A stretch of 64,000 nt of DNA from an uncultured Flammeovirgaceae bacterium (GTDB lineage: Bacteria; Bacteroidota; Bacteroidia; Cytophagales; Cyclobacteriaceae). This document shows positions 1 to 8,318 of this stretch, piece by piece. A program made the position numbers and the translations under genes. Location: NCBI GenBank assembly GCA_937883755.1, contig CAKZYA010000025.1, positions 62,001 through 126,000 on the forward strand. Direction: 5' to 3'. Each line of letters starts with the position of its first letter. Position 1 is the first letter of the stretch. The notes under the pieces were generated by a model that was given only the letters and a program-made list of their open reading frames with translations, was not told where the DNA came from and ran no database searches.

Positions 1-331
1 GTCTGACCTAGATATTGCCTTCCCCGATGGCACGGATGATGCTACCTACCTAGAAAAACTTAGAGAGGTACTACCGCGTTTACTGAACGAAGTAGCTCCT
101 GACTTTATCTTTTTTCAATCGGGGGTAGATGTGCTAGTTTCAGATAAGTTAGGTCGGCTAGGATTAAGCATAGATGGTTGCCGAGAGCGCGATCAAATAG
201 TGTTAGAACTTTGCCATCAGCATAAAATACCAGTTGCCCTCAGCATGGGTGGGGGGTACTCGGAGAAAATTGCCCACATTGTGGAAGCTCACGCTAATAC
301 GTACCGATTGGCTCAAAAAATATTTTTCTGA
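1..331 (+). CDS. Histone deacetylase family protein, C-terminal part (5' end outside window)
   Basis: Open frame runs in from the window edge and gives about 109 C-terminal residues. The visible segment carries hallmarks of the arginase/deacetylase fold: QSGVDVL followed by DKLGRLGLS, then RD, and near the end MGGGYS and AHANTYR. The Gly-rich GGGYS holds the transition-state tyrosine of this family. Members are zinc-dependent amidohydrolases acting on acetyl-lysine, acetylpolyamines or similar; in bacteria the substrate is usually unknown. The zinc-binding Asp/His residues and the HH motif lie upstream and are not visible. The next gene starts 6 bases downstream on the same strand, so the two may be cotranscribed. 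Family call is firm, substrate open. Confidence 0.88.
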   Translation, partial: SDLDIAFPDGTDDATYLEKLREVLPRLLNEVAPDFIFFQSGVDVLVSDKLGRLGLSIDGCRERDQIVLELCHQHKIPVALSMGGGYSEKIAHIVEAHANTYRLAQKIFF

Positions 332-337
332 AATAGG

Positions 338-586
338 ATGAATCCAGAAAAGCAAGTAATTGATTTGAGAAAACGTTATCTTACCTACTGGTTAGTTTCG
401 GCCATAGCTGGATTGGTTCTCATTGGCTTCGGACTCAGTTTATTTGGCGAGGCAGTTATTGCCAAGTACGAGCAGCGAGCTTGGTTTTGGCTCGGAACAA
501 CCAGCTTAATTGTAGTAAATAGTGGTGTGTCTTTGGTTGGGCAGTCCATTGTATACCGGATAAAATATTTGCGTGAGAAAAAGTGA
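338..586 (+). CDS. Small two-helix membrane protein, unknown function
   Basis: 82 residues, ATG start 6 bases after the preceding stop. Two hydrophobic segments (about residues 17-37 and 50-70) separated by a short charged loop, with basic ends (RKR near the N terminus, RIKYLREKK at the C terminus), predict a hairpin inner-membrane protein with both ends in the cytoplasm. Its 3' end overlaps the GTG start of the rhomboid gene by 14 bases, which suggests translational coupling. I do not recognise a family. Position within a tight three-gene run is the main support that it is real. Confidence 0.7.
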   Translation: MNPEKQVIDLRKRYLTYWLVSAIAGLVLIGFGLSLFGEAVIAKYEQRAWFWLGTTSLIVVNSGVSLVGQSIVYRIKYLREKK

Positions 587-1376
587 TAATCCCATAAAAT
601 CGCTATCTGAAGATAGAAGAATTCTTCAGCAAAGTATTTTATTTGCGGTTGGGTTTGCTGCTTTGCAGTGGCTGGTACGGGCGATAGAGTGGGGTGCTTC
701 GCTTAACCTAGGTGTATTCGGAATACTTCCGCGTACGTTCACGGGTATGATTGGAATTATCACTGCTCCGTTGGTGCACGGCACGTTTCTACATCTCTTA
801 TCTAACACTTTTCCGCTGATTCTACTGCTAGTTGCCACATTCTATTTTTACAATAAAATTGCTCTCGAGGTTTTCCTGTGGATTTACCTGATTACGGGTT
901 TTTGGGTGTGGGTGGCAGCTCGGCAAGCGTACCACATTGGAGCTAGTGGGATCGTTTACGGTCTAGCTGCATTTCTGTTGTTCAGCGGATTATTTCGTAA
1001 AGATATTCGGTCAATTGTTGTGGCGGTAGCAATTGCTTTTCTATACAATGGGATGTTGCAGGGCTTACTACCTAATGCTACCCAGCAAAATGTATCGTGG
1101 GAGTCGCACTTGCTAGGTTCGGTGGCTGGAGTATTTTGCTCATTTTATTTTCGTACCTCGGGAGAGGTTCCAACGTTAGTTACCGAAAATCAAGTGATGA
1201 TGACTGGTAATGATTTGTCTAATCGGCAGGATCATACATTTAGCACTAATAGTCGCTTTACTACTTCTGATTATCAGTATACCTATTCTTCGCCAGAGAA
1301 AGAGAGACAGAAAAATCAAACTATTTTATTAAAGACAAAAGAGGAAGGCGACTCGTCTATTGCTTCAGAAATCTAA
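573..1376 (+). CDS. Rhomboid family intramembrane serine protease
   Basis: 267 residues with at least six hydrophobic segments between about 22 and 192. The active site is visible: GASG with the nucleophile at Ser125, and the catalytic His at 179 (WESHLLGSVAG). The upstream HGTFLHLLSN motif (His69, His74, Asn78) supplies the conserved oxyanion-region residues. Rhomboids cut transmembrane substrates within the lipid bilayer; the bacterial target is unknown. The start is GTG at 573, inside the preceding gene; the next in-frame ATG is at residue 59 and would remove the first helix. A polar C-terminal tail of about 75 residues rich in Ser/Thr/Asn follows the barrel and has no recognisable domain. 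The 3' end overlaps the convergent T9SS gene by 20 bases. Confidence 0.9.
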   Translation: MRKSDNPIKSLSEDRRILQQSILFAVGFAALQWLVRAIEWGASLNLGVFGILPRTFTGMIGIITAPLVHGTFLHLLSNTFPLILLLVATFYFYNKIALEVFLWIYLITGFWVWVAARQAYHIGASGIVYGLAAFLLFSGLFRKDIRSIVVAVAIAFLYNGMLQGLLPNATQQNVSWESHLLGSVAGVFCSFYFRTSGEVPTLVTENQVMMTGNDLSNRQDHTFSTNSRFTTSDYQYTYSSPEKERQKNQTILLKTKEEGDSSIASEI

Positions 1377-1737
1377 AAACCTTTCGTTTGGTCTTCGGAC
1401 TATTCTCTGGTTCGGCAACCAACATATAGTATCCCGAGGCAAGTTTACTCACATCAATTCGATAAGTATTAACTTGGGTTTTCTCAGGTTGAATTGCTAC
1501 GGGATTACCCAGAATATCCATTACCGAAATAGATATGTTGCCTTTGCTTGATGTAAAATCAGCTACTTTATCAGCTCGGAAAAAAATGAAATCGCGGGCA
1601 GGGTTGGGGTAAATGGCAGCATCTTGGTCAACTGGTTCAGTACGCTCATACTCAGTCATAGAGAAGGTGGGCAGTACCGAAAGTACTACGATGAGTGTGG
1701 AAACTCCCACTTTTACTATGAACGAAATGAAGTACAT
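1357..1737 (-). CDS. Short secreted protein made almost only of a T9SS type A sorting domain
   Basis: 126 residues: an N-terminal hydrophobic signal (about 1-26), a short linker, then a type A C-terminal sorting domain starting at YPNP (43-46). It continues through DILGNPV and the ID-S-L-SGYYML strand and ends in a basic KVFRFLKQ. Such domains take proteins through the Bacteroidota type IX secretion system and are normally removed by the PorU sortase. Here there is essentially no cargo, only about 15 residues between signal and domain. It may be a relic of a larger secreted protein, a carrier for a tiny peptide, or a decoy. The start is ATG at 1737. It lies head-to-tail against the rhomboid gene. 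Confidence 0.75.
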   Translation of the reverse strand: MYFISFIVKVGVSTLIVVLSVLPTFSMTEYERTEPVDQDAAIYPNPARDFIFFRADKVADFTSSKGNISISVMDILGNPVAIQPEKTQVNTYRIDVSKLASGYYMLVAEPENSPKTKRKVFRFLKQ

Positions 1738-1854
1738 CTCTTAGTTTTCCAAGTTTAGTATGTATACTGATTGTAATGGTAATAGGTTTTATAAAATTAT
1801 CGAAAACCTAAAACAGCCGACATTTGTTAGCTGATTTTATCAGATCTTAAAAAG

Positions 1855-1876
1855 AAACCGGGACTCTGCCCGGTTT
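1855..1876 (-). terminator. Rho-independent terminator behind the decayed lipoprotein gene
   Basis: An 8-bp perfect inverted repeat AAACCGGG/CCCGGTTT with a 6-base loop. On the minus strand it is followed by TTTCTTTTT-like sequence, and on the plus strand by TTTTT. It lies about 50 bases past the end of the pseudogene at 1927 and may act in both directions. Confidence 0.7.
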
Positions 1877-1926
1877 TTAGTTTACATTTTGCAACTCTCA
1901 TGCCAGTTTATTCTGAGGGATACTAA

Positions 1927-2350
1927 TTAGTTTTCACTAATGCTTTCAGCAACTCGATCAATCTCAGCTTCAATACGGGCAATTGCTTCGTTCACTTCTT
2001 CGCAAGAAACATCCCCGTCTTCCTTAGTCATCGTCTGAATTTCTCACAATTTTGCATTTACATTTTCTGCTCCTCCTTCAACTCAGCAATGGCTGACTCA
2101 ATATCACTTTTATCATCATCGTTCACATCCTTTGCCATTTTCTTCAGATCACGAATACGTTTGTCAATGCTTTTACTACAGTCTTCCAGCTCATCAGTCT
2201 TGGTTTCGCGGTAGTCTTCGTAGTAATCTTTTCGCATCTCAATAGTCTACCGGGTTTTCTCAATCTGATCTTGCATATCCTGCCTGGTAATCGTTCGATT
2301 ACAGCTAGAAAAAACGAATGCAAAAGGGTATGCCACTTTAATATGGTAGT
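1927..2350 (-). pseudogene. Decayed small lipoprotein gene (two stops and a frameshift)
   Basis: Reading the minus strand gives a coherent coding sequence that is interrupted. It starts with a hydrophobic run ending in FSSC-NR (lipobox-like), then a charged coiled-coil-like stretch (QDMQDQIEKTR, stop, TIEMRKDYYEDYRE). That continues to AELKEEQ near 2065, where the frame must shift, and a TGA follows. The last part, MTKEDGDVSC to the end at 1927, reads cleanly. No ATG precedes the signal; the codon where one is expected is ATT. The composition (Lys/Glu/Asp-rich, helical) is that of a real protein, so inactivation is a better reading than chance. The original function is not recognisable. Confidence 0.55.
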
Positions 2351-2427
2351 TTTTACAGTATTTGTCTATTGTTAAATTAGCGAAAAGTTTGCTCCAGAGG
2401 GGCTAGACAAGCCGGAGAGGGTAGTTA

Positions 2428-2793
2428 CTACTGTAAAATCCCCTGGATAACCATATCGTTTAGAGGCTTAGTGAGGTATCCTTCTACCATCTGGTAATTC
2501 TGAGCCCGGGTTCGATCTCGATCATCAAGAGAAGAGGTCAATACATAAACTTTGAAGCCCGATTGAATTTGAGCGTCCTTGAGTCCATCAAGAAACCCCC
2601 AACCATCCATAATAGGCATATTCAAATCCAGTAAAATAATGTCAGGGTGCTCTTCTTGATCAGCCTTCATATCGTCTAGGGCTAGGCGAGCCTGAGAGTA
2701 CTCTTTCACGTCGATATCTGCGCTATTTTTAAGAAGTAGCTTGCGACTAATCAGTAAATCGATTTGGTTATCATCTATAATAAAAACGCGCAT
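2428..2793 (-). CDS. Single-domain response regulator (CheY-like receiver)
   Basis: With the ATG at 2793 the product is 121 residues (MRVFIIDDNQ...). An upstream in-frame ATG at 2838 would add 15 residues that do not belong to the fold. Receiver landmarks are present: the acidic pair Asp7/Asp8, phospho-acceptor Asp56 in LLLDLNMP, Thr86 and Lys109. There is no output domain, so phosphorylation must act through protein-protein contact, as in CheY or phosphorelay shuttles. No kinase is adjacent; the nearest histidine kinase is at 8.3 kb on the other strand. Confident on family, partner unknown. Confidence 0.9.
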   Translation of the reverse strand: MRVFIIDDNQIDLLISRKLLLKNSADIDVKEYSQARLALDDMKADQEEHPDIILLDLNMPIMDGWGFLDGLKDAQIQSGFKVYVLTSSLDDRDRTRAQNYQMVEGYLTKPLNDMVIQGILQ

Positions 2794-3113
2794 AGCCTTT
2801 CTCAGTATGTGGTTTGATATTGGGCTAACAAGGTACAAAACCTTTTCAGTATAAGGGTAAGTAATTGATTATCAATTATTACATACGGTTGGCAGCAAAC
2901 TCTCCCGTGCTTTAGCCCCGCAACACAACAAACAATGTTGATTTATATGACTAATGAGTTAATAAATTTAACTAAAATAATATCCTTCGCTAAAAGTCTT
3001 TTTATGTGCAGTAGTTACACAATCAAACTTGAACCAAAAAGTGTGAAACCTTGCAAGGCTGTTTAAGAAAAATTTCGGTGAGATGTCAAATAATTATCTA
3101 CGGAGTGAAATAA

Positions 3114-4055
3114 TTATTTTGGCTCACGCTGGTAAAAATACAGGTGAAGAGAAGCGTTGCCTTTTTTCTCACTAAGGGTAAAAAAGCCACTGTTATTAGC
3201 TGCCCAGCCAATGGCTTCGCCTTGTGGCTCCGCAGTGTAGGGCAGTATTTTTGGCTCCTGCTGCATTAACTCAAAAATGGAAGTTTCGCCATCCTCTCGT
3301 TGCCAATACAACACTTCTACGTAAGACTTTATGAGTAACTCCCGACCATCGGGCGAGAGATCGCCACCAACGGGTTGATTAAAAATACCGCTAATCTCGC
3401 GGGGCAACTCACCCAACTTCTCAGCGATAGTGGTAGATGAAGTTGATTGAGGATAAGGTAATCGGTATAAACGAGCAAAACGGTCGCGCTTAGATAAAAT
3501 GAGCAAGTCGCGGGTAAAAGGATCGATCAGTAGTGTTTCGGCATCTCGAGCCCCGTCAGGATACTTCAAATTGATTTTTTCTACGTTCCGAATGATATCT
3601 ACAGAATTATCAGCGTCGATAAGAGGCTCAGGAAACCGATAAATATTTAGACTAGAGTGTACGGCCTGGTTGTCACCAATATCCCCTATGTACAAGTAGG
3701 TTACACCGTCTTCAGGTCCGGGGCCGATGGCAATATCTTCCCAATCGCGGTTAGTAGCTTCGGCAATTACCCATTCGCCTACAATTTCGCCTGAAGTGTC
3801 AATCGCATAGATTTTAGGCTCGTTGCCACTATCGTTATGCGTCCAGAGTACACCTGGATTGTCCCGGCTTGCTACTATACCCGAAGCCTCGCTAATCGCC
3901 GAGTACTTCACTTCGCCCTGATCAATAGGTTCAGAAAAAGAGGCAGATTGGGGTGGGGTTGCATAAGGAGCTGGATTATTTTGCCCGCAGGCTAGTCCGG
4001 GTAGTAATAACCAAGTGAAGAGGAATAGCGATAAGGGAGCAACACGTACTTTCAT
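3114..4055 (-). CDS. Secreted propeller-like protein, paralogue A
   Basis: 313 residues with an N-terminal export signal ending near LACGQ (possible but imperfect lipobox, Cys23). Conserved blocks are HNDSGN (73-78), RDWEDIAIGPGPEDG (103-117), YLYIGDIGDN (120-129), then YPDGARDAETLLIDP, DLSPDGRELLIKSY and EPQGEAIGW. Repeated short beta-rich segments suggest a beta-propeller. The same blocks occur in order in the gene at 5804-6697, so the two are paralogues. I do not know an assigned reaction for this family. It begins 18 bases after the stop of the FAD oxidoreductase gene on the same strand, so all three are probably one transcript. Confidence 0.75.
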   Translation of the reverse strand: MKVRVAPLSLFLFTWLLLPGLACGQNNPAPYATPPQSASFSEPIDQGEVKYSAISEASGIVASRDNPGVLWTHNDSGNEPKIYAIDTSGEIVGEWVIAEATNRDWEDIAIGPGPEDGVTYLYIGDIGDNQAVHSSLNIYRFPEPLIDADNSVDIIRNVEKINLKYPDGARDAETLLIDPFTRDLLILSKRDRFARLYRLPYPQSTSSTTIAEKLGELPREISGIFNQPVGGDLSPDGRELLIKSYVEVLYWQREDGETSIFELMQQEPKILPYTAEPQGEAIGWAANNSGFFTLSEKKGNASLHLYFYQREPK

Positions 4056-4073
4056 TGATTTACTTCAAAGTAA

Positions 4074-5750
4074 TTAATGTTTTTCTGACTGCACATAGTC
4101 TAGCCAGTTTTCGGGGATAGTCAGTATTTGCCCTGCTTCCAGTAGCTTTTGCCGAAGAAGAGTGTAGTCAATCTCCTGAACGTTACTTGATTGAGTAATA
4201 ACCATCGCAGCAGCGCAACCTGCACTTTGACCCAAAATCATAAACGTGGGTAGAATACGAATGGCTCCGTAAGCTACGTAACTGCTAGAGGGACAAGTAG
4301 GTGTGATTAGATTAGTGCACTCTGTCTCTTTCGGGATGAGTGCGTGCCAAGAAATACCGAAGGGCCGCCAATCGTTACCACCGAATACGAAACCTTCGTT
4401 ATAGGCATAACCGTCCTGTACAATTCGGCGAGCGTGATGGGTATCGGGTGGCCACCAGGCAATAGCTATCGGATCATCTACCAGAGTGAGATTGGCTCGT
4501 TGGGTATGGTGTTCGGTAATTACGTAATCTGACACCATCCGGCGAGCCGAGCGGATGTACAACCGATGCGGCCAGCCATCATTGTCAGTAAATTCATCCC
4601 GACAAAGACTCCAACCTGCCCAATCTTTCCGGGTTTCTTCGTCCACTGCCGAATCATTCTGCAAAAACCAGATGAGTCCTTGAGTAAAATCCCGATGATA
4701 CCGAATGATGCTATCTTGCGTAGCGTAGTCTCCGTCAGGATATCGCCAGTTTTCGCCATAGAGATTAGCCGATAAATCATGCCAACTGCCTAAGTCGGTT
4801 TTTCCGTTGGGACGATTAGCCTGGGGGCGAAATAGTCTACCCCCTGCTTGAAGGTATCTTCGGTAAATCTCGTAGGTGAAAGGGTCGTAGTTATCAGGTT
4901 TTGAGATGGGTATTCGGTTGTTATCTTCACGGGTCAGTACCAGTCGGAAACAGAAGCCTTGGATATGTTTGTCTGGCTTGCCATATTCGCCCAATTCACC
5001 AGGCTGAATAGTCGGAATTAGGCCACTAGACGGGTTGCCCGGTACTACATAGGGATCAACGTTCACCCCGAATTGGCGATATGTATTTTCTACTTGAATA
5101 CCATTTTTGGTTTCACCGTAAACCTGATTACCTTCCCGGATAGTTTCGGTAGTTATTCCCGCCAAATACAGTAAATGCCCTTCAACGGAGGCATCAATAA
5201 ATATTTTAGCCGTTATCTCCTGACCATTTTCTAAAGTAACACTTTGAATTCTCGAGTCCTGTTTACGTACTCCGTTTTCTTCCCTGATGCGAGTATTTCG
5301 AATAACACGAATATTCTTCTCTCGGTCTAAAAACTGCTCAATGATTTTTTCGGCAACCGAGGGTTCGTAGCGGGAGTACCAACCGTATTGGTCAAAGGCA
5401 GGTTCCCGTCCGTAGTGGTGCTCAATAGCGGTGTACACCTCTCGAGTAATTCCGCCGATAACTACTGAACTGCCAAAGCGAATATCTTTGGCGATGCCCT
5501 CCACCATCATCCCGCCCGGGTGCCCAGTAGGTTCAATCAAGACTACACTTTTCCCCATGCGAGCCGCCTGAATCGCCGCCGTAAACCCAGCTTCGCTTCC
5601 GCTCAGAATGCAGATGTCAGCTTGAATTTCTTGAGCGAGAGGTTTCGTAATTCCTAAAAGCAGAAAGACGATTAGTAATAGGAAAGTTTTTATCAACTCA
5701 CCTGGACGGGTGGTAGTGATAAAAATGATTATGTTATTCATTGGAAACAT
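4074..5750 (-). CDS. Secreted FAD-dependent oxidoreductase (FAD_oxidored-type)
   Basis: About 558 residues. Candidate starts are TTG 5756, ATG 5750 and ATG 5741; all keep a hydrophobic export signal ending at LAQ. The dinucleotide-binding fold follows at once: ADICILSGSEAGFTAAIQAARMGKSVVLIEP, with the Gly-rich loop near residue 50 (SGSEAG instead of GxGxxG). Then come GGMMVEGI and a C-terminal YGAIRILPTFMILGQSAGCAAAM typical of the FAD_oxidored family. Members are often found with polysaccharide or sugar-acid degradation, but the substrate here cannot be told. A signal peptide on a flavoprotein implies Tat-independent export and periplasmic assembly, or a membrane-anchored form. It lies between the two propeller-like paralogues. 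Confidence 0.82.
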   Translation of the reverse strand: MFPMNNIIIFITTTRPGELIKTFLLLIVFLLLGITKPLAQEIQADICILSGSEAGFTAAIQAARMGKSVVLIEPTGHPGGMMVEGIAKDIRFGSSVVIGGITREVYTAIEHHYGREPAFDQYGWYSRYEPSVAEKIIEQFLDREKNIRVIRNTRIREENGVRKQDSRIQSVTLENGQEITAKIFIDASVEGHLLYLAGITTETIREGNQVYGETKNGIQVENTYRQFGVNVDPYVVPGNPSSGLIPTIQPGELGEYGKPDKHIQGFCFRLVLTREDNNRIPISKPDNYDPFTYEIYRRYLQAGGRLFRPQANRPNGKTDLGSWHDLSANLYGENWRYPDGDYATQDSIIRYHRDFTQGLIWFLQNDSAVDEETRKDWAGWSLCRDEFTDNDGWPHRLYIRSARRMVSDYVITEHHTQRANLTLVDDPIAIAWWPPDTHHARRIVQDGYAYNEGFVFGGNDWRPFGISWHALIPKETECTNLITPTCPSSSYVAYGAIRILPTFMILGQSAGCAAAMVITQSSNVQEIDYTLLRQKLLEAGQILTIPENWLDYVQSEKH

Positions 5751-5803
5751 TCTCAATTGTCAGGCATATTTTGATTGAGTCCGCCGACAATAATACAAAA
5801 TCA

Positions 5804-6697
5804 TTATTCGCTTCCCGACTGGCGAGGATAAAAATACAGGTATAAATCGCTACCGATCTGGCTCTCGCTTAAAGTATAGTATCCCGAGCCGTCAGGCGAC
5901 CACCCAATGGCTTCACCCTGTGGTTCAGTGGTGTAGGGTAGCGTGTCAGGTGGAAGAGCAAGCCATTTAGCAAAGGGAAGTGTAGGGTTGGTTCTGGCTC
6001 GATAGAAGACATGCTGATAGGTTTTCAGTAGGAGTTCCTGGCCATTGGCCGAAATGTCTCCCGCTACTAACCGATCTAGCAGGTTAGCTCCTTCAAAAGG
6101 CAGGGTTAGTAGATGCTCAGCCGTTATGACCGTATCAGTTCGGTGAGGGTAGGGCAGACAGTATACCCGAGTAAAAGACATTTCTTTGGACAGTAAATAT
6201 AGATTTTTGGTAATTGGGTCAAGCAGCAACGTTTCAGCGTCCCACTGCTCATCGGGATAGTTAAACATGATAGTATCTATCTGGTAAATGGTATCGGTAT
6301 AAACACTTTGGTTTGGGGGAAAGGTAGGTTCAGGAAAGCGAAGGATACGATCTTCTGAGTACAAAGTGAAGTTGTCGCCAATATCACCTACGTATAAGTA
6401 GATTACTCCGTCTTCAGGACCAGGGCCAATGGCTATATCTTCCCAATCACGTTGCTCTTCCCCCAATGTGTAAATTGCCCGTAGTTGCGCCTGATTATCT
6501 AGTAGATAAATTTCGGCAGGGTTGCCACTGTCATTGTGTACCCAGACCATACCTGGATTATTTCGGCTAGCAACTAGCCCCGATACTTCTTCTAACCGTT
6601 CGTCGTCTATCAAGCCGAGTGAAACTGCCGAACCGAATTTGCTTAATTCATTTGCTGGCCTTTCTGATGACGATAAGCAACTGCTGAGTATGATCAT
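5804..6697 (-). CDS. Secreted propeller-like lipoprotein, paralogue B
   Basis: 297 residues, beginning MIILSSC, where Cys7 sits in a good lipobox (LSSC). The reading frame stays open upstream and encodes a longer hydrophobic stretch without ATG, so the signal peptide may be longer from a non-ATG start. It shares all blocks with the gene at 3114-4055: HNDSGN, RDWEDIAIGPGPEDG, YLYVGDIGDN, YPDEQWDAETLLLDP, DISANGQELLLKTY and EPQGEAIGW. It is first in a run of three minus-strand genes with 53 bases before the FAD oxidoreductase gene. A duplication that brackets an enzyme suggests joint function, but this is inference. Confidence 0.75.
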   Translation of the reverse strand: MIILSSCLSSSERPANELSKFGSAVSLGLIDDERLEEVSGLVASRNNPGMVWVHNDSGNPAEIYLLDNQAQLRAIYTLGEEQRDWEDIAIGPGPEDGVIYLYVGDIGDNFTLYSEDRILRFPEPTFPPNQSVYTDTIYQIDTIMFNYPDEQWDAETLLLDPITKNLYLLSKEMSFTRVYCLPYPHRTDTVITAEHLLTLPFEGANLLDRLVAGDISANGQELLLKTYQHVFYRARTNPTLPFAKWLALPPDTLPYTTEPQGEAIGWSPDGSGYYTLSESQIGSDLYLYFYPRQSGSE

Positions 6698-6771
6698 TGG
6701 AAAGAATAAACCCGATGCTATGGTTGAAAGCAGATTGATACTGAAGCAATTTAAAGTTTTAGGATATTAGA

Positions 6772-6806
6772 GTGTTTAAGCGTTAATATGTTTGGGTGTT
6801 AAAGTA
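6772..6806. repeat. Dispersed AACAC-type intergenic repeat, copy 1
   Basis: On the minus strand the sequence begins TACTTTAACACCCAAAC and matches 31 of 35 bases of the copy at 8215-8249. The two copies lie in inverted orientation on either side of the aminotransferase gene. Confidence 0.7.
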
Positions 6807-6900
6807 TGAATAAGTGAGTGATAGAGTGAGTGAATAAAATATGACTCGGAGCTTCTATTCACTCAAAAATTTGCTCGTACACAAAACAACCATAACACAA

Positions 6901-8097
6901 TTAAGCTTCAACCAATACATCATCGATAGCCTGAAGAATGATACCGCAGGCCTCGCCTAGTTCGTTCTCCTGAATTGTGAGGGGAGGGGCAACCCGCATA
7001 GCGTTGTCGCAGTACAAAAACCAGTCGGTTAATACCCCTAACTCAATAGCCCGATCAATCACAGGTTTAAGTATATCAAAAGACTCAAACTCCACTGCCA
7101 TCATCAGCCCCCGCTGCCGAATGCCCCGAATAGCCGGATGCTGCAATCGTTCGGTGATCAGTCGGGCTTTGTCCGAAACCTGCTCCAGCAACTTCTCTTC
7201 TTGAATCACGTGCAAGGTTGCCAACGAAGCTGCTGCGCTCACTGGGTGACCACCAAAGGTAGTGATGTGGCCCAAGATGGGGTTATTCTTTAGCACCTGC
7301 ATAATTTCTGGAGAAGCAATAAACGCCCCAATTGGCATTCCGCCACCCATCCCCTTAGCCGCTACCAAAATATCGGGTACAACGCCGTAGGGTTCAAAGG
7401 CCCAGAACGTACCCGTCCGTCCGAATCCGGCTTGGATCTCATCCAGAATAAGTAAAGCTCCTACTTTATCACAGTGCTCTCTCAATGCCTGAAAATAGCT
7501 ATCATCAGCTACCTGCACTCCGGCTTCGCCCTGCACGGTTTCTACTACTACGGCGGCGGTTTGCTCATTGATATGAGTAAAATCTTCAGGGTGATTGAAG
7601 CGAATGTGAGACACACCGGGCAGTAGCGGTCGATAGCCTTGCTTGAATTGCTCGCTACCACTCACCGATAATGCTCCGTGGGAAGAGCCGTGGTACGCAT
7701 TAAGGCAAGAAACCAAATTGGGTCGCTCGGTGTAACGCTTGGCTAGTTTTAGTGCTCCTTCAATGGCCTCACTACCCGAGTTTACCAAGAAACAGGCATT
7801 CAGTGGATCGGGTAAGGTTTTAGCTAATGCTTCAGCTAATTGTACCTGCGGAGATTGTACTAGTTCGCCATAAACCATTAGATGAAGGTAGTGATCCAAT
7901 TGATCTTGTATAGCTTGTAGTACTTTTGGATGGCGATGCCCTACATTACTCACACCAATCCCAGAGATCAGATCAAGATAGCGTTTGCCTTCGGCTGAAT
8001 ACATATATACTCCTCTTGCCCGCTCAATTTCCAGCATGAGCGGAAAGTCAGAGGTCTGCCCTAAATGATCTAAAAATAATTGTCGTTGCGAAAGCAT
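6901..8097 (-). CDS. Class III PLP-dependent aminotransferase (ornithine/acetylornithine type)
   Basis: 398 residues, full length for the family. Landmarks: NSGSEAIEGALKLAKR (106-121), the aromatic YHGSSHG (135-141), LLILDEIQAGFGRTG (215-229) with PLP-ring Asp219, and the Schiff-base lysine Lys248 in AAKGMGGGMPIGA. The fold-type-I class III group includes acetylornithine, ornithine, GABA and adenosylmethionine transaminases. No arginine-biosynthesis gene is adjacent, so the exact amino donor cannot be set. It is monocistronic, with AACAC-type repeats flanking it on both sides. Family call is very firm, substrate open. Confidence 0.9.
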   Translation of the reverse strand: MLSQRQLFLDHLGQTSDFPLMLEIERARGVYMYSAEGKRYLDLISGIGVSNVGHRHPKVLQAIQDQLDHYLHLMVYGELVQSPQVQLAEALAKTLPDPLNACFLVNSGSEAIEGALKLAKRYTERPNLVSCLNAYHGSSHGALSVSGSEQFKQGYRPLLPGVSHIRFNHPEDFTHINEQTAAVVVETVQGEAGVQVADDSYFQALREHCDKVGALLILDEIQAGFGRTGTFWAFEPYGVVPDILVAAKGMGGGMPIGAFIASPEIMQVLKNNPILGHITTFGGHPVSAAASLATLHVIQEEKLLEQVSDKARLITERLQHPAIRGIRQRGLMMAVEFESFDILKPVIDRAIELGVLTDWFLYCDNAMRVAPPLTIQENELGEACGIILQAIDDVLVEA

Positions 8098-8214
8098 GAT
8101 AAACGTGTTATGGTGTTAATGTGTTCTAGTGTTGTTTTGTGTAGTGTTTGGATTCTTGGGTTCTAGTGCGTATGACGCTAAACTCAAAACTATTTAGTAA
8201 TACTTGCACGATAA

Positions 8215-8249
8215 TACTTTAACACCCAAACACATTAACACTTGAATAC
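8215..8249. repeat. Dispersed AACAC-type intergenic repeat, copy 2
   Basis: Sequence starts TACTTTAACACCCAAAC and ends with ACATTAACACTTGAATAC. Bases 8224-8249 are identical to 22718-22743. A related degenerate stretch lies at about 8102-8135 on the other strand. Confidence 0.75.
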
Positions 8250-8318
8250 AATTTTTTTTACCTTTTACAAAAAATTACTGCGAAACTACTAAATTCTACT
8301 TACTAGCGTTAGGTGTCT

